This document shows, piece after piece, positions 23,101-35,100 of a stretch of 64,000 bases of DNA. A program made the translations under genes and the position numbers. Source of the stretch: Owenia fusiformis (taxonomy: Eukaryota; Annelida; Polychaeta; Sabellida; Oweniidae); NCBI GenBank assembly GCA_903813345.2, contig CAIIXF020000006.1:33209524-33273523 (forward strand), written 5' to 3'. The number at the start of each line of letters is the position of its first letter. Positions within the stretch are counted from its first letter, which is position 1. The notes beneath the pieces were generated by a model. The model ran no database searches. It worked only from the letters and a program-made list of their open reading frames with translations, and was not told where the DNA came from.

Positions 23101-26100
23101 TTCAAATATTAGTGAATGTGAAAAAAGCAATTTTTGAAAATGTTATACAAGTATTACATTGTGTCCAAGAGGACACTTCTCCAGACAGATATTTCCATTT
23201 ATAGGTTAACAATGTCATGCAAAACTTTTTTTTACGTTTGTAGGAAAAGGCAAGAAAGGCCATGAGTTTCTTGTGGCAGCAACGTAACGTAGCTTCGGAC
23301 CTGGTGGGGACTGTCATCAACATCCACAATGGAGACTGGGTACGACGCGGTAAGTATAAGTTCTCCTTATTTTATAACGTAGGTAACATGTACATCTTAT
23401 GGTATGTCAATGGTCATGTCAGTTTATCCACATTCATTAACGATCATTTATGGATAGTATCCAATTACCAACAGTTGTAGAACAAAGTCAATGTCATGTG
23501 ATAATTAAGGTGATCGATAAATATTATTCAAAAGGAGGGGGTCAATACTGGAACAGACAATATCCTACCAATATCCTCGAATGCAATACTTCAGTAATCC
23601 AATATTAGCATATACACCCCCCCCCCCCCCATTTTAGATGTGGTTGTAGGTGTTGGAACAGACAATATCCTACCAATATCCTTGAATGCAATACTTCAGT
23701 CATCCAATATTAGCATATACACCCCCATTATAGATGTTGGTGTAGGTGCTTGATTTACAGACATAATCCCTTGCTATGTCATCAAATGCAATACTTCTGT
23801 AATCCAATATTAACATGTACACCCCCATTATAGATGTTGGTGTAGGTGCTTGATTTACAGACATAATCCCTTGCTATGTCATCAAATGTAATACTTCTGT
23901 AATCCAATATTAACATGTACACCCCCATTATAGATGTTGGTGTAGGTGCTTGATTTACAGACATAATCCCTTGCTATGTCATCAAATGTAATACTTCTGT
24001 AATCCAATATTAACATGTACACCCCCCATTATAGATGCGGGTGTAGGTGCTGGAACAGACTCTTATTATGAATACTTGCTCAAAGCATACATCCTCCTAG
24101 GTGATGAGACATACTTGGACAGATTTAACAAGGTAGGTTTCATAAAGTGGACTAAAATATCTTTATGTGTCGTAATAGATGGCACTACTGCTATGTATTG
24201 GAAATGTTTTGTACACCCCCAAAATGCAATCTGATTTTCGACACCGTTTTAGTCCCAAATTTCGGTGCCGTTTCGGCACCAAATGGACTGACTAGTCCGG
24301 TGGCAAATTTTGGTGTCGAAAGGTTTCGGTGCCGGAACAGTGTCGAAACGGTACCGGAACAGGGCCGAATTTTTTCGATGCCGAAACGGAAACGGCGCCG
24401 AATTATATTGGCTGTGTATTTATAGCTCAAAGGCTGATATCTATTTTTCTAGTTTTAGGCCTATTTCGTGGATACACTTCTAACTCATTGAAATGCAATC
24501 TTATGTGATCATCTAGCTTACTTCCTCAATGTTAGAATACTTGGACATAGCCATGATCCATAAATGGGTGAGACAAATATGGTTGAGGCAAAAGATAATG
24601 TAGAGGATGATTTGTCACAACTTATGGACATATTTTTATGTTTAAACTCCTTGATCTATGTTATTTTTTCAATGTTTTTCCAATCAAATTATATGTACAA
24701 ACAAATGAACAGTTTTGAAACAAGTTAACTGATAATTTACCACTAATGTATGGAAATGCTAGATGAACCCTGAATCACATTTATTCATTGATTTTATAAA
24801 ACATGGACTACCATTGAAAAAACAATGAATGGATCATGCATTTTGAATGAATAAAGATAAACATTATAATTGAACTAAGAAGAATGTTATTAATAAAATG
24901 TTTACAAGTCAATAATAATGCAAGCAAAAGCAGTTTCTAACAGTCTTACCACTATAATATATAAATTTTGGAGAATAAAAATTAAGATTTGTTCAGTAAA
25001 CAAATTGATATTTTTTCATCAAGAATAAATATTTTAACCACAGTTGGTTAACATGTTTAAGCAGAAAACTGTGCTCAGGTCTAATGCATATTCACCTTAC
25101 TTTGAAATCTGCTTAAGCCTCACAAAATGCCCAATGGAAAATCCTGTTACAGTCTGTGGTATACCATTTAAAAGCCACATTAGGGTATGCACTAGTGTCC
25201 AACATCATCTTAACACAAGATAGTTCACCTATTGCGGTCATATGAGATGTTCCAGCAAATCTGTTGTAGCCTATGGGCTCCCTATTTGAGACCCATTCTA
25301 TAGCTCTGTCATCTGCCAGTCTTTTTGCCCCAAGCCACCCTTCAGTATAGGGGTTGAACTTTCCTAATAAAATATGAAATGACTGAAAATAGTATAAAAT
25401 GACCAATTTCCCTTTTTTATATCTCTACAATATATGATATTGACATTGATGCTATTAATTAATTATATAGTACTATTTAATTATACACATTTTATAAATA
25501 ATTTGGGTATACTATCAAAATGTCTTAAGTTTTAGAGCTACCATTTTAATAAGAAATTTTGCAGCTGATACATATATGTCACTCTTGGGCATTTGAGATG
25601 TTTTATCACCTTATGATGTCCCCACCACATAGTGTGGAGCCATATTGTCGGCCTAGGCGCATCTGTCCGTCCGTCCGTATGTCCATCCGTACGTCTGGGA
25701 GTTTTCTCCAAAACCGCTAAAGATATCACCTCCAAATTTTCAGGGATAACTTATGAGTGCATACAGATGTGGATGAAAAAATTAAACTCAAAACCTACTT
25801 CCTGTCGGCCATTTTGAACTCAAATGCTAAAATCCTTGTCTGCAAACTTTAAGAAAAACGGCTTCACAGTTGCTTTTAAAACTTTAACATCTTGTTCAGC
25901 TCACTTCATTCTAGATCTGATTAGGTTTTGGACAGTAGTTATATGTGATAATTTTGTAAAAAGAAATCAGCAAAAACTTATAATCACTTTTTTATTGTCA
26001 GCCATTTTGGATATTTGCATCCTAAAATCTTGTCTGCGCGTTTTCAGGTGAACCGTTTGGTGGATCAATTTCAAATTTTCAGGGATGATTATTAGTTTAA

Positions 26101-29100
26101 AAATTTAGATCTGATCAGTTTTTTGGCATTCTAGGTAAATGCAAAGGCAGCCATTTTGGATTTTCCGTCCTAAAATCTTGTCTGTAAAGTCTTGTCTACA
26201 CATTTTCAGGTGAACCGTTTGGTAGATCAATTTCAAATTTTCAGGCATGATCCTTAGTATGAAAATTTAGAAGTGATTAGTTTTTTGGCATTCTGGATAA
26301 ATGTCAAGGCAGCCATTTTGGATTTTTCGTCTTAAAAATCTTGTCTGTAAAGTCTTGTCTACACGTTTATATGGTGAACCGTTTGGTAGATTAATTTCAA
26401 ATTTTCAGGGATGATTCTTAGTATGAAAATCTACATCTGATTAGTTTTTTTGCATTCTGCTTAAATGTCAAGGCAGCCATTTTGGATTTTCTGTCCTAAA
26501 ATCTTGTCTGTAAAGTCTTGTCTACGCGTTTTCAGGGGAACTGTTCGGCAGATCAATTTCATATTTTCAAAGATGATTCTTAGTATGAAAATCTAGAAAC
26601 AGATTAGTTTTTTGACATTTTGGGTAAATGTCAATGCAGCCATTTTAGATTTTCCATCCTAAAATCTTGTCTGTAAAGTCTTGTTTACATGATTTCTGGA
26701 TTTTCCGTCCTCAAATTGTTTTGATAAAGTCTTGTCTACTCATTTTCAGGATAACCATTTGACGGGATCACCCATTGGTGGGGACATTTTGTACACATTT
26801 GTGTTCTTGTTTCAAATTTGTGTTGAGCAAAGGTAGTGAATCTCTTAGTGGAATTACACCTATTTCATGGCTAAAGGCGTTTTCAAGGCGTTTTGGGTAA
26901 CGTAGGCTAGAAAACCGCAATTCTGATTACACCAGAATTTTAAAAGCGCCTTGAAGACAACTTTTCGTGATTACACTTGATTTTTCTAAAGCGCTTTTAG
27001 ACTGATTTAAGACAAAAATTTGCCATCAACCATCGCATTTGCATCAAAATCTGCTATTTAGATATACACTTTCAACCGTAGCGCCATCTCTGGAGATTCA
27101 AAATGATCCGATACTGTATGTTCCTTTTTTTCTTAAATCGTATTCAATCTACCTCTGGCGTTAACAAATATGTGCTAAAGAAAGCATGGAAAACAATGCA
27201 CAAGCGCGCAAAGAGAGAAGCTCGGTCGTTAGGAGAGATCCAAGAGAGATCCAGTAAAATGAAGATGGTACTTTTGTTGGGGCTGTTTGGCATCCTTGGT
27301 AATATGGGACAGGAACGAACGATGTGGACAAGACAAAGATCTCGTCATTTTTTTGACTTTATTGTAGAGAGGTAATTTCAACTATTCAATCATCCCCTCC
27401 CCTCGCCTTCCCCAATCTACAATAGTACCGGAATTTCTCGTATATAAGCCCTGGGCGTATAACTGAAAGAAGGGGTAATTCCGTCTGTTATTTTATCATT
27501 TTTTATACGCCCATGGGCGTATAAATATAAGACTTTAGATTTTTGGCCCAGTGAGCGTCAAAGTGATCGAGAAGAGCTATTATCATAATACTATGGTGCT
27601 CAAAATATTAGCTACTTTCTTCTGTTCGGGATGCTGAATCATCAATATCCGTCGTCAATAGTATTATATTATTTATTTAATTTACGGTTATTCTATTTAC
27701 AAATCATCATGGCCTGGATCTTTTTGTCAGCCCAAATCGAAAGCATACGCTCAGTATTGACGTGGTCCCAATAAATTCTACTTTGTTTCGACATTTTGGT
27801 GATTTGATTGAGTTTTGCACAATATTTGAATTTTGTTTTTTGAAGTTTCCTCCACACCGGAAATCAATAACATGCTTGATGCTCATGCGCAAATATAGTT
27901 TTCGTTCAGTGTAAAATCGAGTTAAAGCGCCTTGAAAACCAATCGGTATTACACCTACACGTTAAACCGCCTTTGGGTGTGAAAGCGGTTTTTAATGACT
28001 AGGGGTCTGGGAGGATTACAAAAGCGCTTTTCTAAATCCGCGATCGTGATTACACCTGACTCTAAAGGCGGGTCGAAACCCGATAGGATTTTAAAAAGCG
28101 CTTTTACATCGTAGGTGTAATTCCACCTTCTGTCACTGTGTTGGATTTTAGCAACTAAATGATCATAAAGTTTCATGTGTAGCTAGAAACTTCTTGTATT
28201 GTTTTTTTTCTGATTAGGTCTCAGAAATGGCCACCTGTTTTTGAAACTTTGAATTTTTCATAATATTGCTATCCTGAAGATATTTTTACTTCAAGTGTAG
28301 ATAACAATTACATAAAATCCAAAATGGCAACATAATGTGAAAATTCTTTTTCAGTGGTCTTTTAATATCCTGTAATTTTGACAATGTTGTTGAAGATAGT
28401 TGAATAGATCAATATGTCACTTGTTTTAAAGCATAATTTGAATTACCCACTCTTTGCACACTCTGAATTGTGTCACTGTTACAAATGTGTATTTTCTTAT
28501 ACAGTCAAATAGAGCATTTCTATAAGTGGAACATCTCAGAGTTCCATCACCTTTTTAATCATAAGACTTAATATTTAAAGTGAACTTCTAAAATACTAGA
28601 TATAGTATATTAAATAAAATGAATCATACCTGCATTGGCCAATATCCATGTGTTGAGTGCATCATATTCTTCTTGTGACTCAATCTGTACTAGATGTACC
28701 CCATCACCCAATGTTTGGCAGTAGAAGTTGGCCTGTTCCCAGGTCATATCACTCTCAAGGAATGCATAGCAAGACCCAAGGAATATTTGCTGATGGAACC
28801 AATCTACAGGACATTCTGAAAAATGACCTTTAATGGTACTCATTTCTGAGATGTTGCATCAGTAAAACACTCATTTTCAATGTCGATGACATAAGATGCT
28901 AGAAAAAATAACAATTTAAAGCGTCAATGACACTTATTGCCCTTATCATATGATAGGGACTACGTAGACTTAATTAATGTGCATTATCTAATGTACATAT
29001 GTAAAAGTTTGGGACATTATAATACATGTACAGAAAGTAAAAAAGGATCTCCTACATTGTGATAATCATCACAGTACTAAAATTAGGTTCTTTTTATTTC

Positions 29101-32100
29101 AAATATCAAGGTAATTTGCCAAACATAGAGTTTCCAGAATGTCAGTGAAAAGTTGTACACATTTTTATGGATGGGCCACCCTGTACTTTGTTATACTTTT
29201 CTATTTGCTCACCTCTGTAGTATAGAGTATAGTGTACATCAACATCAGGTGCCACATTGTTGCTTCCTCCCACCAGATCACAGATTCTTTGACCAGTTGG
29301 GCTCTTATTCTCCACGTTAAAGAACTTGCATAGCGAGTCATCTGTGCATTGAACAGCGCACTGGGTAACTGATGCCACGCGTACAGCTCTCAGGATGTTT
29401 TGCCGTCTAACATGACCTTTTAGTGATTTGTATGTCTTTGTGTTGTATTGCGATTGCCCATATGTAGTGAGCTTTTGGAGCTGAATCATGAGTGTGATAA
29501 TACACAAAATAGTTAACAATTTCATCTTCATATTAGCACAATTTAGTATTTTACTTTACCTTTATGAAGACCTTTCAAAGCCCCATTAGATTTTTAATTT
29601 TCCTCAACAACAAAGTAATATGAGAGATGTGTGCATCCAGTGTTTGCCTTCTTTGAAGTTAGGTTATAAGTTTAGTTTGCTCTCATATCTTAAAGAAATT
29701 TCCTTAGAAAAACATTTTCCTTTATTGACTTCTGTGCAAATTGTCTTCTGGAGCATTTATTCAAAGATCATCCTCTCAATTCAACACTGGGTTTAAATCA
29801 ATCGTAGCCCTTTGAGAAAAGAAAAAGAAGTCCACTTTGTAATTGATGTTGCTGCCAAATGTTGCTGCTGTTTTAACAAATCAAACTTAGTTTGATCTTT
29901 ATCCTTGTTATATATGTTGACTAATGTTATCTTCCACCAATTTGAATTCTTTTCAATTGCATAAGATCAGTATAAAGCTTTGAACGATATCTCTCTTTTA
30001 AATATAATGTTATTTCACCGGTAATTGTCATAATGGTTAAAAATATTTTTTATAAAATCTATAGATTTTCGGAATGACATACTTAAGAAATGTACACAAT
30101 GAAATGAATGGCTCAAGTATGGTGAGTGCTTAAAACCTTATAAAATATTTCATATTTTTCGCAATGGTTGTGAAAGACTATAGTCTACTATAAGAAGTGT
30201 TGCATCAAGAGCTTTTGTTCTACACAATGGGTATGGAGATAGATTATGGGGGAGGGTGCAGAGGCTAAAAACACAAATTGTAAGGATTTGAGTTTATCTC
30301 ATCATTCATAAAAATGAGACCAAACAATATGGCATTCTCTTTGCATTGAAAAGGATGATGGTATATGTATTTTTAGGATTACGTTACAGTGAGTAGAATG
30401 TGTGAGGCTTCAGAGGAATCCTGAATTATGTCTACAATTCAATTGTTTTAATCAAGTAGATAAATGCAAAATGTTTTTACAAGTAATTAGGATTACTATC
30501 TATTATTTGCTGAAACTCTTCATATTTCAGCCGCATGTATTGATTTTCAATTTTGTTCTTCCATATTTTGTACACTGTATTATGACAATTTGGCTAGTCG
30601 AGTGATTTTCTTCAAATTTTATATGTTAAAAGCATATTATAGAAACCATTTTGAAAAGTGGTAGCCATTTTTATGTGTTACATTTTGTGTGTTTTTTGCT
30701 ATAAATCAAAATTTTTATGTGTTTTTTTTTACGGTTTTGCTATAACTGGAAAAGTAGTGGAGCAAATTTGTTGAAATTATGTGTGAATACTTAAAAGCAT
30801 ATTATACTTTCTTATGACAGTTTGACTAGTAAGCATCCATTTTTATGTGTTATTTTTCCATATTTGTGAAAACTGTTGATATTTTATATCTGAATACTTA
30901 TGCTGTCTAATGACGATTTGGCTAGTAGGCAGCCATTAAAGAATGGCGGCTATCATATTTAAAATTTTCAAGGATGGTGATTTTTGGGCATTCTGTATAA
31001 GTTAAAAGATGGCCATTTTAACATTTTAGGTTACTATTCAAACTTGACTGTACATTCAAGGCAAACCATTAGAGGGATTGATTTCATATTCTGTAATTTT
31101 GTTTTTTTCCAGCATTATACCTCTATCATGCGATACATTAACCAGGGTCCTATGCTCGTTGACGTACATATGCATCGTCCTACCTCTAACTCTAAGAACT
31201 TCATGGATTCTCTCTTAGCCTTTTGGCCAGGATTACAGGTACATAAAAACAAATCATTATGTAGTTTGTCACTGACTTGAGCAGTGCAGTTATTAACCTT
31301 AAGTTGTTGTCTACTGTCCAAATAAATAAATAAATAAATCTATTATGTATTTCAGGTTCTAAAGGGCGACATCAAGCCTGCTATAGAGATACATGAAATG
31401 TTGTACCAAGTTATGCAGAGGCACAACTTTTTACCTGAGGTAATTAAAAAAATATAGTCTGTTGCAGGGGTTCACTTTTTTGGACCACCCTGTATGATAC
31501 AGGGTGGTCCAAAAAAGTGAACCCCTGCAACAGACTATATTTTCCCTAATACTTGCATGAATAGACTAATATTATCACATGCTGTAGAGAAAGGTCTAAA
31601 ATTTTGGTTGATGCCATAATTTAAACTCAGTCCTAAATTTAGAAGAAATTACAAGAGTTTAGCAAACATGCCTGAAAATTAGATATTGTGCAAAATTTTA
31701 CCAATTTGATTCACAGAAATTGTTGAAACACATTAGATGATCTTAAACAGCTTTCAGTTAGAGATACAATAAAACCCTACCATATGACAAAAGGGACACT
31801 ATTTAAGCAGAAAACACATTTCACACTTTCATTGATCATTTTGAAGCAGTTTTAACCATTCAACAGTTCAGGGGTATGTTACCTACACCAACAGTTAGAG
31901 GGGGGCCTCTTATGGAAGGAAGTTGCCCCCTGTGACCAGAAATCTGAGAAGCCCTTCATCAAATATCTTTAAAAAATCAAAAGAAAATCCAATATTCAAT
32001 GTTTTGAGCCATATTTCATTAGAATCGCTCCATGATTTATGAAGATATTGACATTTCAAGATCATATAGGGGTATGTTCACAATTTCACTGGAAAATGTT

Positions 32101-35100
32101 ATCGTCTATGGAAGCTTAGAACATTTCTTTGGATCACAAGAACTTTGCAACTAACAAAGGTAGGATGCTAGTTTTAAGCCATAATGTGTGAGATTCAAGA
32201 TTGAATAAAGTGAGAAAATATTAGTTCTTTTAATTAAGACTGCAGCTTAAAAAATGTCGAAGGGCTGAAGAATTGTGGATATTTAAAATCACATTTTATC
32301 CATTTTCAGTAATATCTGGTTATAGGGGCTTATATTTTCTGCAAATTTCAAGACTAAGAAAAATGTATGGTACCAACATAAATTTTAGACCTTCCTCTAC
32401 AACATGTGAAAATATAAAAGAATTCCTGCAAGTAATAAGGGAAATATGGCCCGTTGCAGGGGTTCACTTTTTTGGACCACCCTGTTGTTTTATGATTAGC
32501 AGTAAAAGCAGTCAAGTGGAACCTCTTGCAAGTGGAACATCTTGCAAGTGGAATGTCTTGCAAGTGGAACATCTTGCAAGTGGAACAGTTTCTCGTCAAA
32601 CCAAGGGTGTTCTACATCCACATTTTACCAGATTCAATTTAATGAAACTATTTTCTTCTAATTCTATAGGTCAAGTTTATATCAACATGTGAATTAAATC
32701 AATTATCACCCCATATAAGACATTTTAAATTGACCAGTTCAATTATCCTACCTTCTATCTTGAGTTCACTTTATCTAAAGGTTCATCTCTAGCTCTAGTA
32801 AGTTATTAAAATTGGATATGCTTTCTATAAAGCATCATATTAAGTGCATGAAACATCATAGATAGTTATCATGTAACCTTATTAAATAAGTGATTTGCTA
32901 AGATGGGTCAGGTAAGGTCGGTAGGTAAATAGCAAAGATGAACTACTCATACCAGTAAACCTGTCTATTCAGATGTTCAGTATCTGACTTAGTGAGCCTT
33001 TATTGAATATTTCCAGGCTTTCACTACAGACTTCAGAGTGCATTGGGGCCAACATCCTCTCAGACCTGAGTTTGTAGAGTCAACATACTTCCTTTATAAG
33101 GTAATGGCTGGATTGATTGCTTAATTCTTTGCTCATTTCTTTCATTGTCTGTTTGTTTGAATTCTTTCAACTCATTTTTTTATTTCAGATTTTATATGGC
33201 AATTTTTATTATTGCAGAATAAAGAAAAACTGCTCAGTTATCTTTCCTTGAAAAATTAATCCAGCTTAACAGCCACAATTAAACTGCATTGGCCTTTAAA
33301 TGATCATATTCCATTCTCTCATCTCCAGGCCACCAATGACCCATACTACTTGGAAGTGGGCAAAGTTGTACTGCAGAATCTCAATCAACATGCAAGGGTG
33401 GACTGTGGCTTTGCAGCTATAAAGGATGTCACATCTGGGGAACTGGAGGATCAGTGAGTATTGCTTAAATACGGTCATGTTGTGAATTGCAAATATGGGG
33501 ATAAAGAAATGGTGATTATAGAAAAAAGATAACATTAATTTGTTTATGAATGTACAGAAATCAGATGCATTTGTGATTTTTTAGAGAAATGGTACATGGG
33601 ATAATCATACACCAGATCGCCATAGCATTCTCAATGTGACTTGTATTCATTCTCATTCACATTTGGATTACCTTATAAGGGTACAAAAAAAAGATAATGA
33701 GATATCTAAGATTTTCACATGGTTTGAGACAGATTCCATTACATACATGGTGTCATGGGTGTACAATTGAATAATCAGTGCTAAATTAGTTCATATTAGA
33801 ACCAGGTCTCTCACCAAATACTCGATTCTAATTTTACCTGTTTAGTCAGAATATCAAAATACATGTTGTATATACAGTAGCTAATAGACAGGGTACAAAA
33901 GATTTTCACTGGGCTGGGATGATATATATGGTTGCTGGTAAGATTACCAAAAAGATATATTAGACTTAATGTGTTTCAGAATGGATTCATTTGTGCTTGC
34001 GGAAACATTCAAATATCTCTACCTGCTATTTGCTGAAAAAGAGGATATGTGGCTTGATGTTGATGACTTTGTGTTCACCACTGAGGCCCATCTGCTTCCC
34101 TTAACTCTCTCTGTCTACCAGTACAATGTCACAAATTCTTCTTCCAAGGTTAGTCTTATATGTACCTATCTCTATGTACCAATACAATATCACAAATTCT
34201 TCCTCCAAGGTTATAGTCTTACTTCCAAAGAAATAAATAAAATTAAGAAGGATGTGGTTTAAATGGTTTATTATTCCAACGAATGATGTTTAGCGTCATC
34301 CCACCAAACAGAGTTTGGTAGTAATGTAGAGAAGCTGTCCATCCATTCAGGTGACATAACTCAAATACCAGTTGTCAGATTTGGTTCAAATTTTTAAATT
34401 TTTTCCCTTTGGGCATAGGACCTTTGCTCAGAAATTTTTGTTCAATATGGCTACTTATTTCAAAATGGTCGCCATGCATTGAATCTTGCCTTTTTTTCTT
34501 ACTTTTAGAGTGGAGTGAATGTTGTATTTGATGAAGATGAGATTGAGATTAACGTCCATGATGATGATCCCCATTTTACCCGCAGTTGTCCCAACACTCA
34601 GATCATCTACAAAAATAATGTCAGATATGCCCAACTTGTTCGCAACCCTCTAAAGGACCTGGTGAATGATGCTTGCCCCAAACCAAAGATTCTACACCCA
34701 TCACAGCCAAGATTAAGAGCTTCAGATTTCCTAGTAGGCAACAAAGACCAGATGGCTGAACTTCAGAAGATGGGAATAAGGCTAGTGACAATGCAAGATG
34801 GAAGAGTTCAGCTGCTTCATACAGCTTCAGAGGTAAATATATGGACACATATGATTGGTTGAAAGTAAAGGCCATAAAATCTTCTGAAGTAAATATATGG
34901 ACACATTTGATTGGTTGTAAGTGAGGGCCATGAAATCTCCTGAAGTAGATGTATGGATATATTAATAAAAGTAAAGGCCATGATGTTTCTGTTAACACAT
35001 TTGATAAGATCAAAGTAAAGGCAACGAATTTTATTATTAATCATTCAAGTTGATTGGTTGTTTTATAGTTGATTAAACCATTTGGTGTTGTCTGATCACA

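Noticed and set aside
24165-24430. Overlapping open frames of ~80 codons on both strands
   Set aside because: Both follow from the CpG-rich repeat composition of 24225-24410; nothing conserved is recognised.
25632-25735. Arg/Pro/Ser-rich frames through the CGTCCGTCC run on both strands
   Set aside because: They are translations of a simple repeat within a larger repeat element.
32273-32692. 139-codon open frame
   Set aside because: It spans the right end of a MITE and a 16 bp tandem repeat, so it is not a gene.
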